Shown here: positions 15,609-24,353 of the stretch, piece by piece | Layout: every line of letters starts with the position of its first letter | How positions within the stretch are numbered: the stretch's first letter is position 1 | DNA from: Desulfuromonas sp. | GTDB lineage: Bacteria > Desulfobacterota > Desulfuromonadia > Desulfuromonadales > Desulfuromonadaceae | NCBI GenBank assembly: GCA_028685815.1 | Contig: JAQUDG010000011.1 | Coordinates: forward strand, 1-37,155 | Direction of reading: 5' to 3' | DNA: 37,155 nt | The notes under the pieces: model-generated | Databases searched by the model: none | The model's input: the letters and a program-made list of their open reading frames with translations, nothing else | What the model was told of the DNA's origin: nothing | Made by a program: the position numbers and the translations under genes

Positions 15609-17666
15609 ATGTCAAGAATTGAAGTTTGCTCCCTAACGCTATGTTTTTTAGTTGTTTTGGCAGGAGTTCCGGGTTTTGCATCAGGTGCTTTGGCAGCCAT
15701 TTATCCATCCCCATCTCAGGTACTGGTGCTATATAACGCCGATTGGCACGGGGACGAACCGCTGACTGCACCGGGACAAGATTCACTTGAGATCGCAACC
15801 CACTACGTGGATATGCACACCGACCAGACCAGTGGTGAAAAACCTTATATATTGGGACTGCACTGCAAGCACGGAATTAAAATTATCGACAAAGTCCACC
15901 ATCTTGATTCCGACCATCTAGCGGAAGACAGTGCCGATAATCAGGCGGGTGTTGTGTTTAAGCGTAACTCACTGTTTGGGCCAACGCTGCGCGAGGATCA
16001 GTTGCGCGACAGCAGTCTGGTGGAGTTTGTTCTCCCGGGAGGTCACTCATCCTGGCAGATGGACAGCCTGCAGATGACCCTAGTGCCCGAAAAAGGAAAA
16101 GATCTGGTCCTGGTCAAAGATGGCTCGATTGTGGCGCAAGGGAAAATTGCTCTCAACAGCACCGATGCTTGGACTGTTCGCCTAGATGGAAAAAGTTTTG
16201 CCGCCGGCACGTTGACTCTCAAAGCTTCCTGTACTGACAAGAAAGGCAAGGTACATTCTTGGAAGGCTGACTATGTTGACATTGATGCGGTGGAACTTTC
16301 ACATACAGGGCGCGACGGTAAACGTGATGATAAAAACTTTCTTGAAGATGTGGCTCAGCCCGTCAAAGAATTTCTTGAAGATCCGCAACATGCGCGTCCT
16401 GATGGCACCCTGCTCAAGGATCACATCTTGTTTATGGTGGTGTGTTACGGGCTGCCGCGTACTGCCGTCGCCCCGTATGGCATCGCGCGTGGAATAACAA
16501 ATCAGATCAACAACTTTGGCTCTATTCTCGATTTCGGGCAACGCCTGCAATTACTCTATTACGATCTAGACAAGGTTTCTGGGTGCAAAATTCAGAGCTA
16601 CCGTTTTGCAGGAAAGGAACCTTTCAGTGCTTATTTTCTGCGCTCTCCACAAGCGTGGCCCTTGTTAGGTACCGCCAACCTTTTCGCCCATCCTCAGCTT
16701 TACACCGCCAACCCTACGTTCGATAGTGGTCCTCAACCTTTAGCTTATACCGTAGCAAACCGCAGTCAGCATCCGGAGCGTTTTCTCTACTTTGTCAGCC
16801 GCATCGATGCTCCCGATCCATTGCAGGCCAAAACCCTGATTGGTCGTGCCGTGTATGCCTCAACGTATGCTTCCCCCAACATGGGGATACTGCCTGAACA
16901 GGGTTATCCTCAAACTAAAAAACGCACAGGTTATCTGTCCCGTTCTAAGACTGGGATGGATTTGTGGGAGCAGGGCTACCGCCATTTATATTACGGCGGC
17001 AAGAGCAAAAATCTGCTGGAATGGGGGCGACTTGCTCCGGAAGAAGGATTTTTAAACGAAGATACTTCCTATCTCCCCGGGGGCGTTGCCGCAACGGTGA
17101 TTTCGCACAATGGCTGGAACAAGGGAGAGATGCGCACGGACCTGGCACGTGGCGTGAGCGCAACGGCAGGTGCGGCCAAGGTCTATCGCGGAGCTCCGCA
17201 TATCCACAATAAAAGCTGGTGGGATGATGCGGTTTTTTATCCGGCATTATCACGCGGCAAAACCCTGGGGGAAGCCTGGTTGATGAATCAAATGAACTTG
17301 GGGTGGATTACAACATTTGTGGGAGATCCACTCATGAAATTGCCCGCAACACCGATTCTTCCCCACGCGCCTAAATATATTGACGCGGATAACGATGTCA
17401 GCTTTCAGGTGGTAAAGGGTGCGCACGCAAAAGAAGTCTGGCTGCAAGTGGATTTAGGTACCACCGCAGCGCACCCGCAAGTGGCTCAACTTCAAGCAGT
17501 GTCCCCAGAAGGGAAGAAGATGATCAGTCCAACCTTTGATGCGCGGCCGACCCTTTATCTGGGAGATAAGGCTGTTTGCGGGGAAAACTGGTTACTGACG
17601 CTGATGGATCCATTTGGGAGAAAATACACGCAAAGTATCGTGGTTGATTGTGTAGGGACACCATAG
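15609..17666 (+). CDS. Exported TIGR03790-like protein (possible cysteine-peptidase fold)
   Basis: A 685-residue exported protein. The signal peptide is residues 1-30 (basic start, hydrophobic core, ending LAA). The N-terminal part (VLVLYNADW, then SLEIATHYVD and LGLHC), the middle HILFMVVCYGLP (272-283) with VAPYGIARGITNQ, and the end GEAWLMNQMNLGW with VGDPLMKLP (571-579) resemble the uncharacterised TIGR03790 family, which as I recall occurs mainly in exosortase-carrying genomes. Residues about 115-235 look like an inserted beta-rich domain. The C-terminal ISHNGW and GDPL segments recall C25/caspase-like proteins, but I cannot identify a catalytic Cys/His pair with confidence. A further beta-rich C-terminal domain (about 590-685) follows. 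It lies 75 bases after M55 in the same direction. Function unknown; a periplasmic or outer-surface role is likely. Confidence 0.7.
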   Translation: MSRIEVCSLTLCFLVVLAGVPGFASGALAAIYPSPSQVLVLYNADWHGDEPLTAPGQDSLEIATHYVDMHTDQTSGEKPYILGLHCKHGIKIIDKVHHLDSDHLAEDSADNQAGVVFKRNSLFGPTLREDQLRDSSLVEFVLPGGHSSWQMDSLQMTLVPEKGKDLVLVKDGSIVAQGKIALNSTDAWTVRLDGKSFAAGTLTLKASCTDKKGKVHSWKADYVDIDAVELSHTGRDGKRDDKNFLEDVAQPVKEFLEDPQHARPDGTLLKDHILFMVVCYGLPRTAVAPYGIARGITNQINNFGSILDFGQRLQLLYYDLDKVSGCKIQSYRFAGKEPFSAYFLRSPQAWPLLGTANLFAHPQLYTANPTFDSGPQPLAYTVANRSQHPERFLYFVSRIDAPDPLQAKTLIGRAVYASTYASPNMGILPEQGYPQTKKRTGYLSRSKTGMDLWEQGYRHLYYGGKSKNLLEWGRLAPEEGFLNEDTSYLPGGVAATVISHNGWNKGEMRTDLARGVSATAGAAKVYRGAPHIHNKSWWDDAVFYPALSRGKTLGEAWLMNQMNLGWITTFVGDPLMKLPATPILPHAPKYIDADNDVSFQVVKGAHAKEVWLQVDLGTTAAHPQVAQLQAVSPEGKKMISPTFDARPTLYLGDKAVCGENWLLTLMDPFGRKYTQSIVVDCVGTP

Positions 17667-17766
17667 GCATAAACGGAATCGGACAATAGAATATATCCCA
17701 TGTTGATTTTAAGCAAAATTGGCACAGTTTGTGAGTATAAAAATTTTAACAGTCAAGGCGATACGC

Positions 17767-18942
17767 ATGGTTACCTGGATTAATGGATATATCGGTCGGC
17801 ATAATGTCGGTGATGAAGCGATTCTCGCTTCTGTACTTCAACATCTTCCTCAAAATGCCAAACCCGTTGTCTTTTCAAGCAATCCTGCGCACACGCGCTT
17901 GGTGCATGGGGTCAGGTCGCTTTTACTGCCGCCTATCGATTTTGCTGCCGGCAAGGCCGGCCTCTGGTATGGCAAAGGCTATTGGGCCAGACATGGGGTT
18001 GAGCTGCTTTTGGCGCGGCTAAATGTGGGTGGGCAGATTTACTGCGGGGGGGGCATGCTCAATGACCATGTGCCGGGCCGCATGGTAAAGCGCCATGCGA
18101 CAGTGCGCGCTATGGCCAAATTGTCCGGGAACCGGCCGGTTGCTTTTTTGGCTGTTGGGGCTGATTTGATGACCCGCGAATCTGACCGGTTGGCCGCGCG
18201 TGAATTGATTGAGGATTTGGTGACATATTGCTCCGTGCGTGACCAGCAGAGTTATCAGGCCTTGCTTGAACTTGGGATCAACCCCCAGCGTGTTCATTTG
18301 GCCGAAGATGTTGTCTTCGCAATGAAAGTGCAGGAGCTGCCAATATCTACGGCACGGGTAAAATCGGATCTTGGCATAAACTTTCGTCCTCTCTTCGATG
18401 AGGCCCATAACCGAGATGCCACCGCTAAACATCGCGCCGCCTATAAAGCTCGATGTATTGACTTGGTTGCCGCTTTGTCAAAAGAGCACGAAAGCATCGC
18501 TTTGATTCCATTCGGACCCGATGATTTCACGTTTTTGAGTGCTATTGGTGCAACCGCTGGGGTTCCCGTGGAGCCATGGACCGATAACCCCATGGCAATT
18601 CTTCAGCGTGTGGCTCAATGCCGTGCGTTCATCGGCATGCGATACCATGCCGTGGTATTTTCTCTGATTGCTGGCGTTCCTTGCGTGCCTTTGGTGTATG
18701 CCCCCAAAGTTGGGGCGCTTGGCGAGCAGATGGGGGTTCGTCAAGAGCTGGTCATGGTCGGCAATGGCGAAGAGATGCCCGACTCCCTGTTTGAAGTTCA
18801 TGATGTCCGAAATATCCTTGGGGACTTGATGCGCGATCGACAATCCGTACTGCGCAACTATGCCGCACTTGCTAAGACAAAAAGCGAGGTAGCGCGCGAA
18901 GACATGGTGCGCTGCTGGCAGGTTTTAGCCCGTGGCAAATAA
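17767..18942 (+). CDS. Polysaccharide pyruvyltransferase family protein
   Basis: A 391-residue protein with the family marks VTWINGYIGRHNVGDEAIL at the start, IYCGGGMLND (here with GGGM in place of the usual glycine-rich loop) and FIGMRYHAVVFSLIAGVPC near the end. By family it adds a pyruvate ketal from phosphoenolpyruvate to a sugar of the repeat unit, giving the polymer a negative charge; some relatives have diverged to sugar transfer, so the exact reaction is inferred. ATG 17767 is chosen for its fit to the conserved start; longer in-frame starts upstream add nothing recognisable. It begins a new cluster after a 100-base gap and precedes the GT9 gene by 27 bases. Confidence 0.85.
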   Translation: MVTWINGYIGRHNVGDEAILASVLQHLPQNAKPVVFSSNPAHTRLVHGVRSLLLPPIDFAAGKAGLWYGKGYWARHGVELLLARLNVGGQIYCGGGMLNDHVPGRMVKRHATVRAMAKLSGNRPVAFLAVGADLMTRESDRLAARELIEDLVTYCSVRDQQSYQALLELGINPQRVHLAEDVVFAMKVQELPISTARVKSDLGINFRPLFDEAHNRDATAKHRAAYKARCIDLVAALSKEHESIALIPFGPDDFTFLSAIGATAGVPVEPWTDNPMAILQRVAQCRAFIGMRYHAVVFSLIAGVPCVPLVYAPKVGALGEQMGVRQELVMVGNGEEMPDSLFEVHDVRNILGDLMRDRQSVLRNYAALAKTKSEVAREDMVRCWQVLARGK

Positions 18943-18969
18943 TAGCTCGATAAAGGGGAAGTGAATTTT

Positions 18970-20070
18970 ATGAAATTTGAACTTGCGTTGGATTGTCGCA
19001 ACTATATGGGAGACCGTCCCTGCCGTTTCAAGCAACGCTGCACCTGCAGCAATTATTCGCCCATGGGCCATCGCATCCTAATCATTAAACTGGGTGCCTT
19101 GGGCGACGTGGTGCGCACTGCCTGCTTGCTGCCCACATTAAAGCGCTACTATCCAAGTTCCCATATTACTTGGATCAGTCTGCCCAACGGGGTGCGCATC
19201 CTCAAAAATCATCCCTTTATCGACCAGTTGTTTGCCTTTGATGCTGAAGGGGTCACGGCGGTGCAGAATCAGACTTTTGATCTGGTGATCTCCCTCGATA
19301 AGGAACCCGGTCCCACTGGCCTATGCAACGCTCTGCGCTCCCCCGATAAGCGCGGCATCAAAATGTCCGAGTGGGGGACGGCGATGCCGACGGATACTCG
19401 AGTCGAGACGTATTTTGAGTTGGGCTTGGATGACGACCTCAAGTTTCGCCACAATACCAAGACCTATCCCGAACTGATCCATGAAGCTTTAGGATTCGAT
19501 TATGTGCGCGAACCTTATCGCCTTTACCCTGACGAAGCTGCTATCAACCGCGCCAAGGAACTTTTCGCCCCTTGGAAAGCAGGCGATCGCCCCATCATCG
19601 GGTTGAACACTGGCGCTGGGCGGGTTTTTGCCCATAAGGCTCCGGGGAGCGACCGCTGGGTTGAAGTGGCTCGATTACTGCTCGATGCGGGATATGGCGT
19701 GGCTTTGCTCGGCGGGCCGGACGAGCAGGAGCTGAACGAATGGATCAATGCCCAATGTGACGGAAGACTGCATGCCACAGGAACTCGCAATGCTGAGCTG
19801 GAATTCACCGCGATTGTTGGTCAGTGCGCCGCGGTGGCGACGGGCGATACCCTCGGGCTACACGTCGCTGTTTCACAAAACGTGCCGACCGTGGCCCTGT
19901 TTGGGCCGACCTGCGCGCAGGAGATCGACCTCTTCGACTGTGGAGTGACGCTGGTTACCGAACTCCCCTGCGCCCCTTGTTACCGGCGTAATTGCGACAT
20001 TGAGCCGCATTGCATGGATTTGATCAAGGCTGAAGCGATTGTCGCAGCGTTGAAAAATTTGGTGCAATAA
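18970..20070 (+). CDS. Glycosyltransferase family 9 (heptosyltransferase-like), Cys-rich ends
   Basis: A 366-residue GT9 protein. The core opens MGHRILIIKLGALGDVVRT (about 32-50), the classical ADP-heptose:LPS transferase start. Donor-side signatures include GLNTGAG, LLGGPDEQEL and ATGDTLGLHVA, then VPTVALFGPT. Ahead of the core is a 31-residue extension with four cysteines (C9, C18, C24, C26), and the end has CAPCYRRNCDIEPHC. Such cysteine pairs are seen in heptosyltransferases of delta-proteobacterial type. ATG 18970 lies about 11 bases after AAAGGGG; GTG 18961 is too close to that site. It may add heptose or another sugar to the EPS or to a lipid A-core acceptor. Confidence 0.88.
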   Translation: MKFELALDCRNYMGDRPCRFKQRCTCSNYSPMGHRILIIKLGALGDVVRTACLLPTLKRYYPSSHITWISLPNGVRILKNHPFIDQLFAFDAEGVTAVQNQTFDLVISLDKEPGPTGLCNALRSPDKRGIKMSEWGTAMPTDTRVETYFELGLDDDLKFRHNTKTYPELIHEALGFDYVREPYRLYPDEAAINRAKELFAPWKAGDRPIIGLNTGAGRVFAHKAPGSDRWVEVARLLLDAGYGVALLGGPDEQELNEWINAQCDGRLHATGTRNAELEFTAIVGQCAAVATGDTLGLHVAVSQNVPTVALFGPTCAQEIDLFDCGVTLVTELPCAPCYRRNCDIEPHCMDLIKAEAIVAALKNLVQ

Positions 20071-20107
20071 CCTTGAAGACACTGATTCTATTAGAATTGT
20101 TGCGCCC

Positions 20108-21661
20108 ATGAGCGGCACGCGTTCACAACTGGGCAACCTTGCTATCAACTGGGGCGGACACGCTTTGGCTCTAGTAGTAATGTTTTTTCTGTCTCCCTAC
20201 GTGATCGGTAAACTTGATGCGGTGAATTATGGCATCTGGAGCTTGCTGAGTGTTCTTGCCGGCTATATGGGGCTTTTTGACATCGGCGTGCGCGGCAGTG
20301 TCGGGCGACATATCGCTTTGTACTTGGGCAAGAAGGATAGGGTGGGTGTCGATGAAACCATCCGCGCTGGCTTCGGGATTTTTACCATCACTGGCTGCCT
20401 GATTCTGCTGGCTGGCGTTTTACTGGGCTGGCTATTCCCGGTGTTGTTCAAAGGCGTCTCATCAGAACATTACAGCACGGTTCGATACTTGCTGCCCCTG
20501 ATGGTAGTCAATATTTGGTTTTCTGTCGTAGCCGCGATCTACTCCAGTGTGCTGACCGCCCATGATCGCTTCGATATTGCCAGGAGTATCGATATGTTGG
20601 CGTTGCTGATGCGAACCATGGCGACGGTATACACCCTGCATATTGGCTGGGGGCTTTGGGGCCTGGCGGGGGCGATTATATTAGCCAATGTTTTCGCCCT
20701 GGTCGCCAATCGCATTGCGGCCGGGATTATCTACGAGGGGCTGCGGAGTTTTCCCTTTTTATTTTCGCGCACCCGGATGAAAGAGCTCTTTGGGTACGGC
20801 GTTTTTTCTTTTATCTCCAGCGTTGCCGTTAAGGTTATCGGGCAAAGCGACCTAGTGATCGTCGGAGCTGTATTGAGCGTTGCATCGGTGCGCGAATACA
20901 GTGTCGGGGCTATGTTGGTTTATTATTCCGCGCCTTTCATCAGTATGATCAGCGGTACATTTTTCCCTGCGGTGCAGCGCAAAGTCGCAAGTGGAGCGCG
21001 ACAGGAAGTTCAGCACCTTTTATACAAGCAGCTGAAGATTTCCATGTGTTTCGGCCTGCTAGCTTATATCGGCTTGGCGTTTTATTCGCATACTTTTATC
21101 CGCTTGTGGATGTTGCAGGATGGCTTCGATCTGACCTCCGTCGCCGAGGCGGCTACGGTCATGACGATCCTGGCCCTATCCAAGCTCCCCTCACTGTATT
21201 TGATTCCCTGTCAGAGCGTATTGAATGCTATGGGCCATGTGCGTTTCAATGCCATGCGCGCCATTACCGAAGCCAGCGTCAATTTGATGCTGTCGCTGTT
21301 TTTCGTCCTGGCCTTGGGGTGGGGGCTGGCTGGCGTGGCTGCTGGAACCTTGGTGGCGCGATTGCTGGTGGCAAGCATCTCGGTGCCCGTGTTTCTTTCG
21401 CGCAGGATGTCTTTTTCGCTGCAAACGTTTTTGACTAAGGTAATTCTGCCGGGAGCAGTGGCGGCAGGGTGTTTTGCGCTGGTCTGCCTTGGGCTGATAA
21501 ATCTGTGGCCAATGGCCACTTGGGTTGATTTTGTTATGCAAGTGGGTTCGGCGGTTGCAGTGTGGTGTGTGATTGCGCTTTTTCTATTGCTGCCGAAAGA
21601 GAACAGAGTGGGAATGAAAAACACCTTGTTTCGCTGCTTCGCAAAGAAAAGCGAACTTTGA
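20108..21661 (+). CDS. Wzx-like oligosaccharide flippase
   Basis: A 517-residue polytopic membrane protein of the MOP/polysaccharide-biosynthesis superfamily, with about 12-14 hydrophobic segments and the family pattern LSPYVIGKLDAVNYGIWSLL followed by LFDIGVRGSVGRHIAL. By family it flips lipid-linked repeat units from the cytoplasmic to the periplasmic face of the inner membrane, feeding the Wzy-like protein encoded at 25522. ATG 20108 has no clear ribosome site, but the N-terminal helix order is right. It lies 37 bases after GT9 and in the same direction, in agreement with a Wzx/Wzy-dependent pathway. Confidence 0.92.
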   Translation: MSGTRSQLGNLAINWGGHALALVVMFFLSPYVIGKLDAVNYGIWSLLSVLAGYMGLFDIGVRGSVGRHIALYLGKKDRVGVDETIRAGFGIFTITGCLILLAGVLLGWLFPVLFKGVSSEHYSTVRYLLPLMVVNIWFSVVAAIYSSVLTAHDRFDIARSIDMLALLMRTMATVYTLHIGWGLWGLAGAIILANVFALVANRIAAGIIYEGLRSFPFLFSRTRMKELFGYGVFSFISSVAVKVIGQSDLVIVGAVLSVASVREYSVGAMLVYYSAPFISMISGTFFPAVQRKVASGARQEVQHLLYKQLKISMCFGLLAYIGLAFYSHTFIRLWMLQDGFDLTSVAEAATVMTILALSKLPSLYLIPCQSVLNAMGHVRFNAMRAITEASVNLMLSLFFVLALGWGLAGVAAGTLVARLLVASISVPVFLSRRMSFSLQTFLTKVILPGAVAAGCFALVCLGLINLWPMATWVDFVMQVGSAVAVWCVIALFLLLPKENRVGMKNTLFRCFAKKSEL

Positions 21662-21678
21662 CTATTGTGTGACGATTG

Positions 21679-21684
21679 TAGGAG
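21679..21684 (+). promoter_or_regulatory. Ribosome binding site favouring TTG start at 21691
   Basis: TAGGAG is six bases before TTG 21691 and fifteen before ATG 21700, so the TTG is preferred. The choice adds only three residues. Confidence 0.45.
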
Positions 21685-21690
21685 TGTTGA

Positions 21691-23163
21691 TTGTCTGTGA
21701 TGAATCTTGAATTTCAGCTTAAAGAAACTTGGCCCAAACTGGCCTGGGTCGCGGTGCTCGAACCGGAACAGGAACAGGAACAGGAACGTCTCGTGGTTCA
21801 ACACGGACCACTGGTCGAGGTGCGTCAGGATTGGACTGTAGAGGGCGTTTGGGATGGCGATTTTGAATCGGGAGATTTTGACCAAACAGATGCGATTTTC
21901 GGGACTGGCATTCGCAGAAGGGGTAATGATGTTGTTTTTGTCGGTTCGTCGACCGGCATCGACCGGCTCTGGTACGTTCAGAAAGCGAGTAAAATCTTTG
22001 TCAGCAACACCTTACCAGGTTTGCTTGAGCTTTCTGGCTTAGCTCTGCGGCACGATTATGCGTTTTATACCGAGGATTTGGTTACGGTTCAGAAAATCGG
22101 GGTCTTTAATCACATAAATACCATCCCTACGGATAGTGAACCGCTGCAGATCGTCTACTTTAAGAATCTTCTTTATCGGGAAGGGCGGATCGAGAAAATT
22201 GAAAAGCCAGAGATAGCTCCTCATTTCTCCGATTTTGCCGCCTACGAAGACTATCTGAAAACACTCGCTCTCAAGCTCGGCACTAACGCTAGGGACCCGG
22301 GCCGGTCGTTTCCTATCGAGATGCTGGTGGGTCTTTCCTCTGGATATGATTCCATCGCTACCGCGATTGTTTCTCGTTATGCCGGTTGCACCAAGGCGGC
22401 GTCCATCATTAATCCATCGAGCTTCTGGCGCGGGTCGGATTCTGGAAAGCATATCGCTGACCATCTAGGCATGACCTGCCAACTCCATCGACACGTCAAA
22501 AAAAATTATCGGCATGAAATCGCCCTCTGGGCGGGGGCCGGTATCCCTGGGTCGCGCAATTTTTCTCTGTTCGACTACCCGAAGCCGCTGTGTTTGTTTT
22601 TTAGCGGCGGTTACGGGGATGTGATGTGGGATCTGAAGATCAAAAGAAAAATTGAACCGCGTGGAGGTATCAACGAACTCCTGTGCGAGTTCCGCCTCAT
22701 CGAAGGGGTTTTTGTCAGCGTGGTCCCTTGGTGGGGTATCCGTAGGTCGGAAGACGTCCGAAGAATTACCAGCTCGGAAGAAATGTTGCCCTGGATGATA
22801 GGGAACGACTACGATCGGCCGATTGCCCGCAGAATCATTGAGGAAGCAGGCATCCTCCGAGGTGCATTCGCCACCCGCAAGAAGAACACCTCATCGACCC
22901 GCCCTTTGCGCTGGCCGTCAGGTGCGGAGGCTAGGAACAGTTTTGCGCGGCATCTCATACTAAAGGGTATGCCTGTACCCGGTCCGTTCAAAATCAAGAT
23001 GTATGCTTTGCTCTCTATGCTCTCCAATTTGACCTACCAAAACATCGGGAAACCCCTGAAAGTTAAGAAATGGTGGAAGCCCTGGCTCAGCTTCCCGGGG
23101 CGAACCCAGCTTTTTGTCTGGGCCAATCATGAGCTTAGGGACCGCTATTATCGAGGTAAGTAG
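21691..23163 (+). CDS. Asparagine-synthetase-like protein (PP-loop ATPase)
   Basis: A 490-residue protein related to the asparagine synthase family. The N-terminal half (1-180) resembles a glutaminase-like domain (FVGSSTGIDRLWY) but has no N-terminal catalytic cysteine, so ammonia from glutamine is unlikely. The synthetase half has the PP-loop VGLSSGYDSIA (213-223; the usual SGGxDS is SSGYDS) and a late SGGYGDVMWD, reminiscent of the family's acidic loop. By family such proteins adenylate a carboxylate and form an amide, or in diverged members a beta-lactam or other ring. The start TTG 21691 is chosen for its ribosome site. The neighbours are a flippase and GT4 genes, so it probably modifies the sugar or an attached acid. 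No closer match is recognised. Confidence 0.7.
   Translation: MSVMNLEFQLKETWPKLAWVAVLEPEQEQEQERLVVQHGPLVEVRQDWTVEGVWDGDFESGDFDQTDAIFGTGIRRRGNDVVFVGSSTGIDRLWYVQKASKIFVSNTLPGLLELSGLALRHDYAFYTEDLVTVQKIGVFNHINTIPTDSEPLQIVYFKNLLYREGRIEKIEKPEIAPHFSDFAAYEDYLKTLALKLGTNARDPGRSFPIEMLVGLSSGYDSIATAIVSRYAGCTKAASIINPSSFWRGSDSGKHIADHLGMTCQLHRHVKKNYRHEIALWAGAGIPGSRNFSLFDYPKPLCLFFSGGYGDVMWDLKIKRKIEPRGGINELLCEFRLIEGVFVSVVPWWGIRRSEDVRRITSSEEMLPWMIGNDYDRPIARRIIEEAGILRGAFATRKKNTSSTRPLRWPSGAEARNSFARHLILKGMPVPGPFKIKMYALLSMLSNLTYQNIGKPLKVKKWWKPWLSFPGRTQLFVWANHELRDRYYRGK
21765..21788 (+). repeat. Short tandem repeat, GGAACA x3 plus one variant
   Basis: Three perfect copies of GGAACA followed by GGAACG lie in frame in the Asn-synthetase-like gene and encode an alternating Glu/Gln stretch (EPEQEQEQE). 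The unit is six bases, so copy changes would keep the frame and alter only the length of this linker. Confidence 0.8.
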
Positions 23164-23201
23164 TTTTATCCGGCGTCGTTTGCAAGAAGAAGGGAAAGTG
23201 T

Positions 23202-24323
23202 ATGCGATTATGTGTTGATGCTCGAACCACCTTTGCCCATCACCCGCGCGGTACAGGAAAGAACCTAGTTGATTTATACCGAAAAATCGCCAAGGTGCGC
23301 AGTGACTGGAATTTTGTCATGTTTCATCGTGGTCGCAACGGGAAGAATCCCTTTGCGGGCTGCACCAACATTACCGATCAGACCATCGACATCAGGGGTG
23401 ACCGCTGGGGGCTGTGGTCCCATGTGCGCTTGCCCTTGGCAGTGCGTGCCGCCAAGGGTGATTTGTTCCATGCCCCAGCTAACATTGGACCTTGGTGTCC
23501 CGGTGCGCCGATGGTGGCTACCATTCACGATTTGATCCCTCTTGAACCACATCTGCTTACTCCTGATTCTGCCCGTTGGGGGGAATCGGTGCGTCGCACA
23601 GCGCGTAAAGCACGTCGGATTCTGACTCCGAGCGCCTACAGTAAGCAGAAGATTGTGGAATTTTGCGACATCCCAGAGGATCGAGTGGTGGTTAATCCCT
23701 GGGCTCCTGACGGCAAGTGCAAACGGGTGGAGGATGCTGCACAGCTCGCGGCGGTGAGGGGCAAGTATGGCCTGCGCTTGGAGTCTCCGTATGCCTTTGG
23801 TTTCGGCTCAGACATGCCCCGCAAGAACACCGAGAAAGTGTTGAGAGCTTGGGCGCAATTGCCTCAACAGGGGCGGAATGAACGGCAATTGCTGCTGGTC
23901 GGTATCCGCGAGCCGGCCCTCTCCCACTTTCAAACCTTGGCGGATGAGCTTGGGCTTGCCGAGAGCTGTCGGCTGCACGGTTTTGCCGACGAGTCGGACC
24001 TTGCAGCGTTGTTGAGTGGCGCCGCCATGCTGGTCTTCCCCTCGTTGAGTGAGGGATTTGGCCTGCCCCTTCTGGATGCGTTTGCCTGCGGCGCAGCAGT
24101 GTTGACCAGTAATCTGTCGAGTCTGCCCGAGGTGGCAGGAGATGCGGGGTTATTGGTTGATCCGCATAGCGTGGAAAGCATTGCCGAGGGGATGCGACAG
24201 ATGTTGAGCGACGAACCGATGCGGCAGGAATTAGTTGCCCGAGGATTTGAACGGGTGAAAGCCTACACCTGGGGAGCCTGTGCCCAGCGGGTGATAGGTG
24301 TGTTCGAGGACGCCGCGATATAA
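23202..24323 (+). CDS. Glycosyltransferase family 4 (mannosyltransferase-like)
   Basis: A 373-residue GT4-family enzyme. It has LCVDARTTFAHHPRGTGKN at the start, the glycine-rich acceptor-side loop of this group, and the donor block FPSLSEGFGLPLLDAFACGA, followed by SSLPEVAGDAGLLVDP. The Glu pair of the GT4 EX7E motif is in EGFGLPLLDA in slightly altered form (D in place of the second E). A strong AAGAAGGGAAA ribosome site precedes ATG 23202. It is probably a cytoplasmic enzyme adding one sugar to the unit; the donor is unknown (GDP-mannose is common in the group). Confidence 0.9.
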   Translation: MRLCVDARTTFAHHPRGTGKNLVDLYRKIAKVRSDWNFVMFHRGRNGKNPFAGCTNITDQTIDIRGDRWGLWSHVRLPLAVRAAKGDLFHAPANIGPWCPGAPMVATIHDLIPLEPHLLTPDSARWGESVRRTARKARRILTPSAYSKQKIVEFCDIPEDRVVVNPWAPDGKCKRVEDAAQLAAVRGKYGLRLESPYAFGFGSDMPRKNTEKVLRAWAQLPQQGRNERQLLLVGIREPALSHFQTLADELGLAESCRLHGFADESDLAALLSGAAMLVFPSLSEGFGLPLLDAFACGAAVLTSNLSSLPEVAGDAGLLVDPHSVESIAEGMRQMLSDEPMRQELVARGFERVKAYTWGACAQRVIGVFEDAAI

Positions 24324-24353
24324 AGACTCCCATATTTTGAAAGGAACCTGCCG

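Noticed and set aside
17714-17733. Second TTGGCAC element before the pyruvyltransferase
   Set aside because: No TTGC at the needed distance; the -12 part of a sigma-54 promoter is absent.
21211-21885. Minus-strand open frame of 224 codons
   Set aside because: It runs opposite the end of the flippase and the start of the Asn-synthetase-like gene; its composition (His/Thr/Lys/Gln-rich) looks like a shadow of the coding strand.
23692-24333. Minus-strand open frame of 213 codons
   Set aside because: It is Arg/Pro/Ser-rich shadow sequence opposite a well-supported glycosyltransferase.
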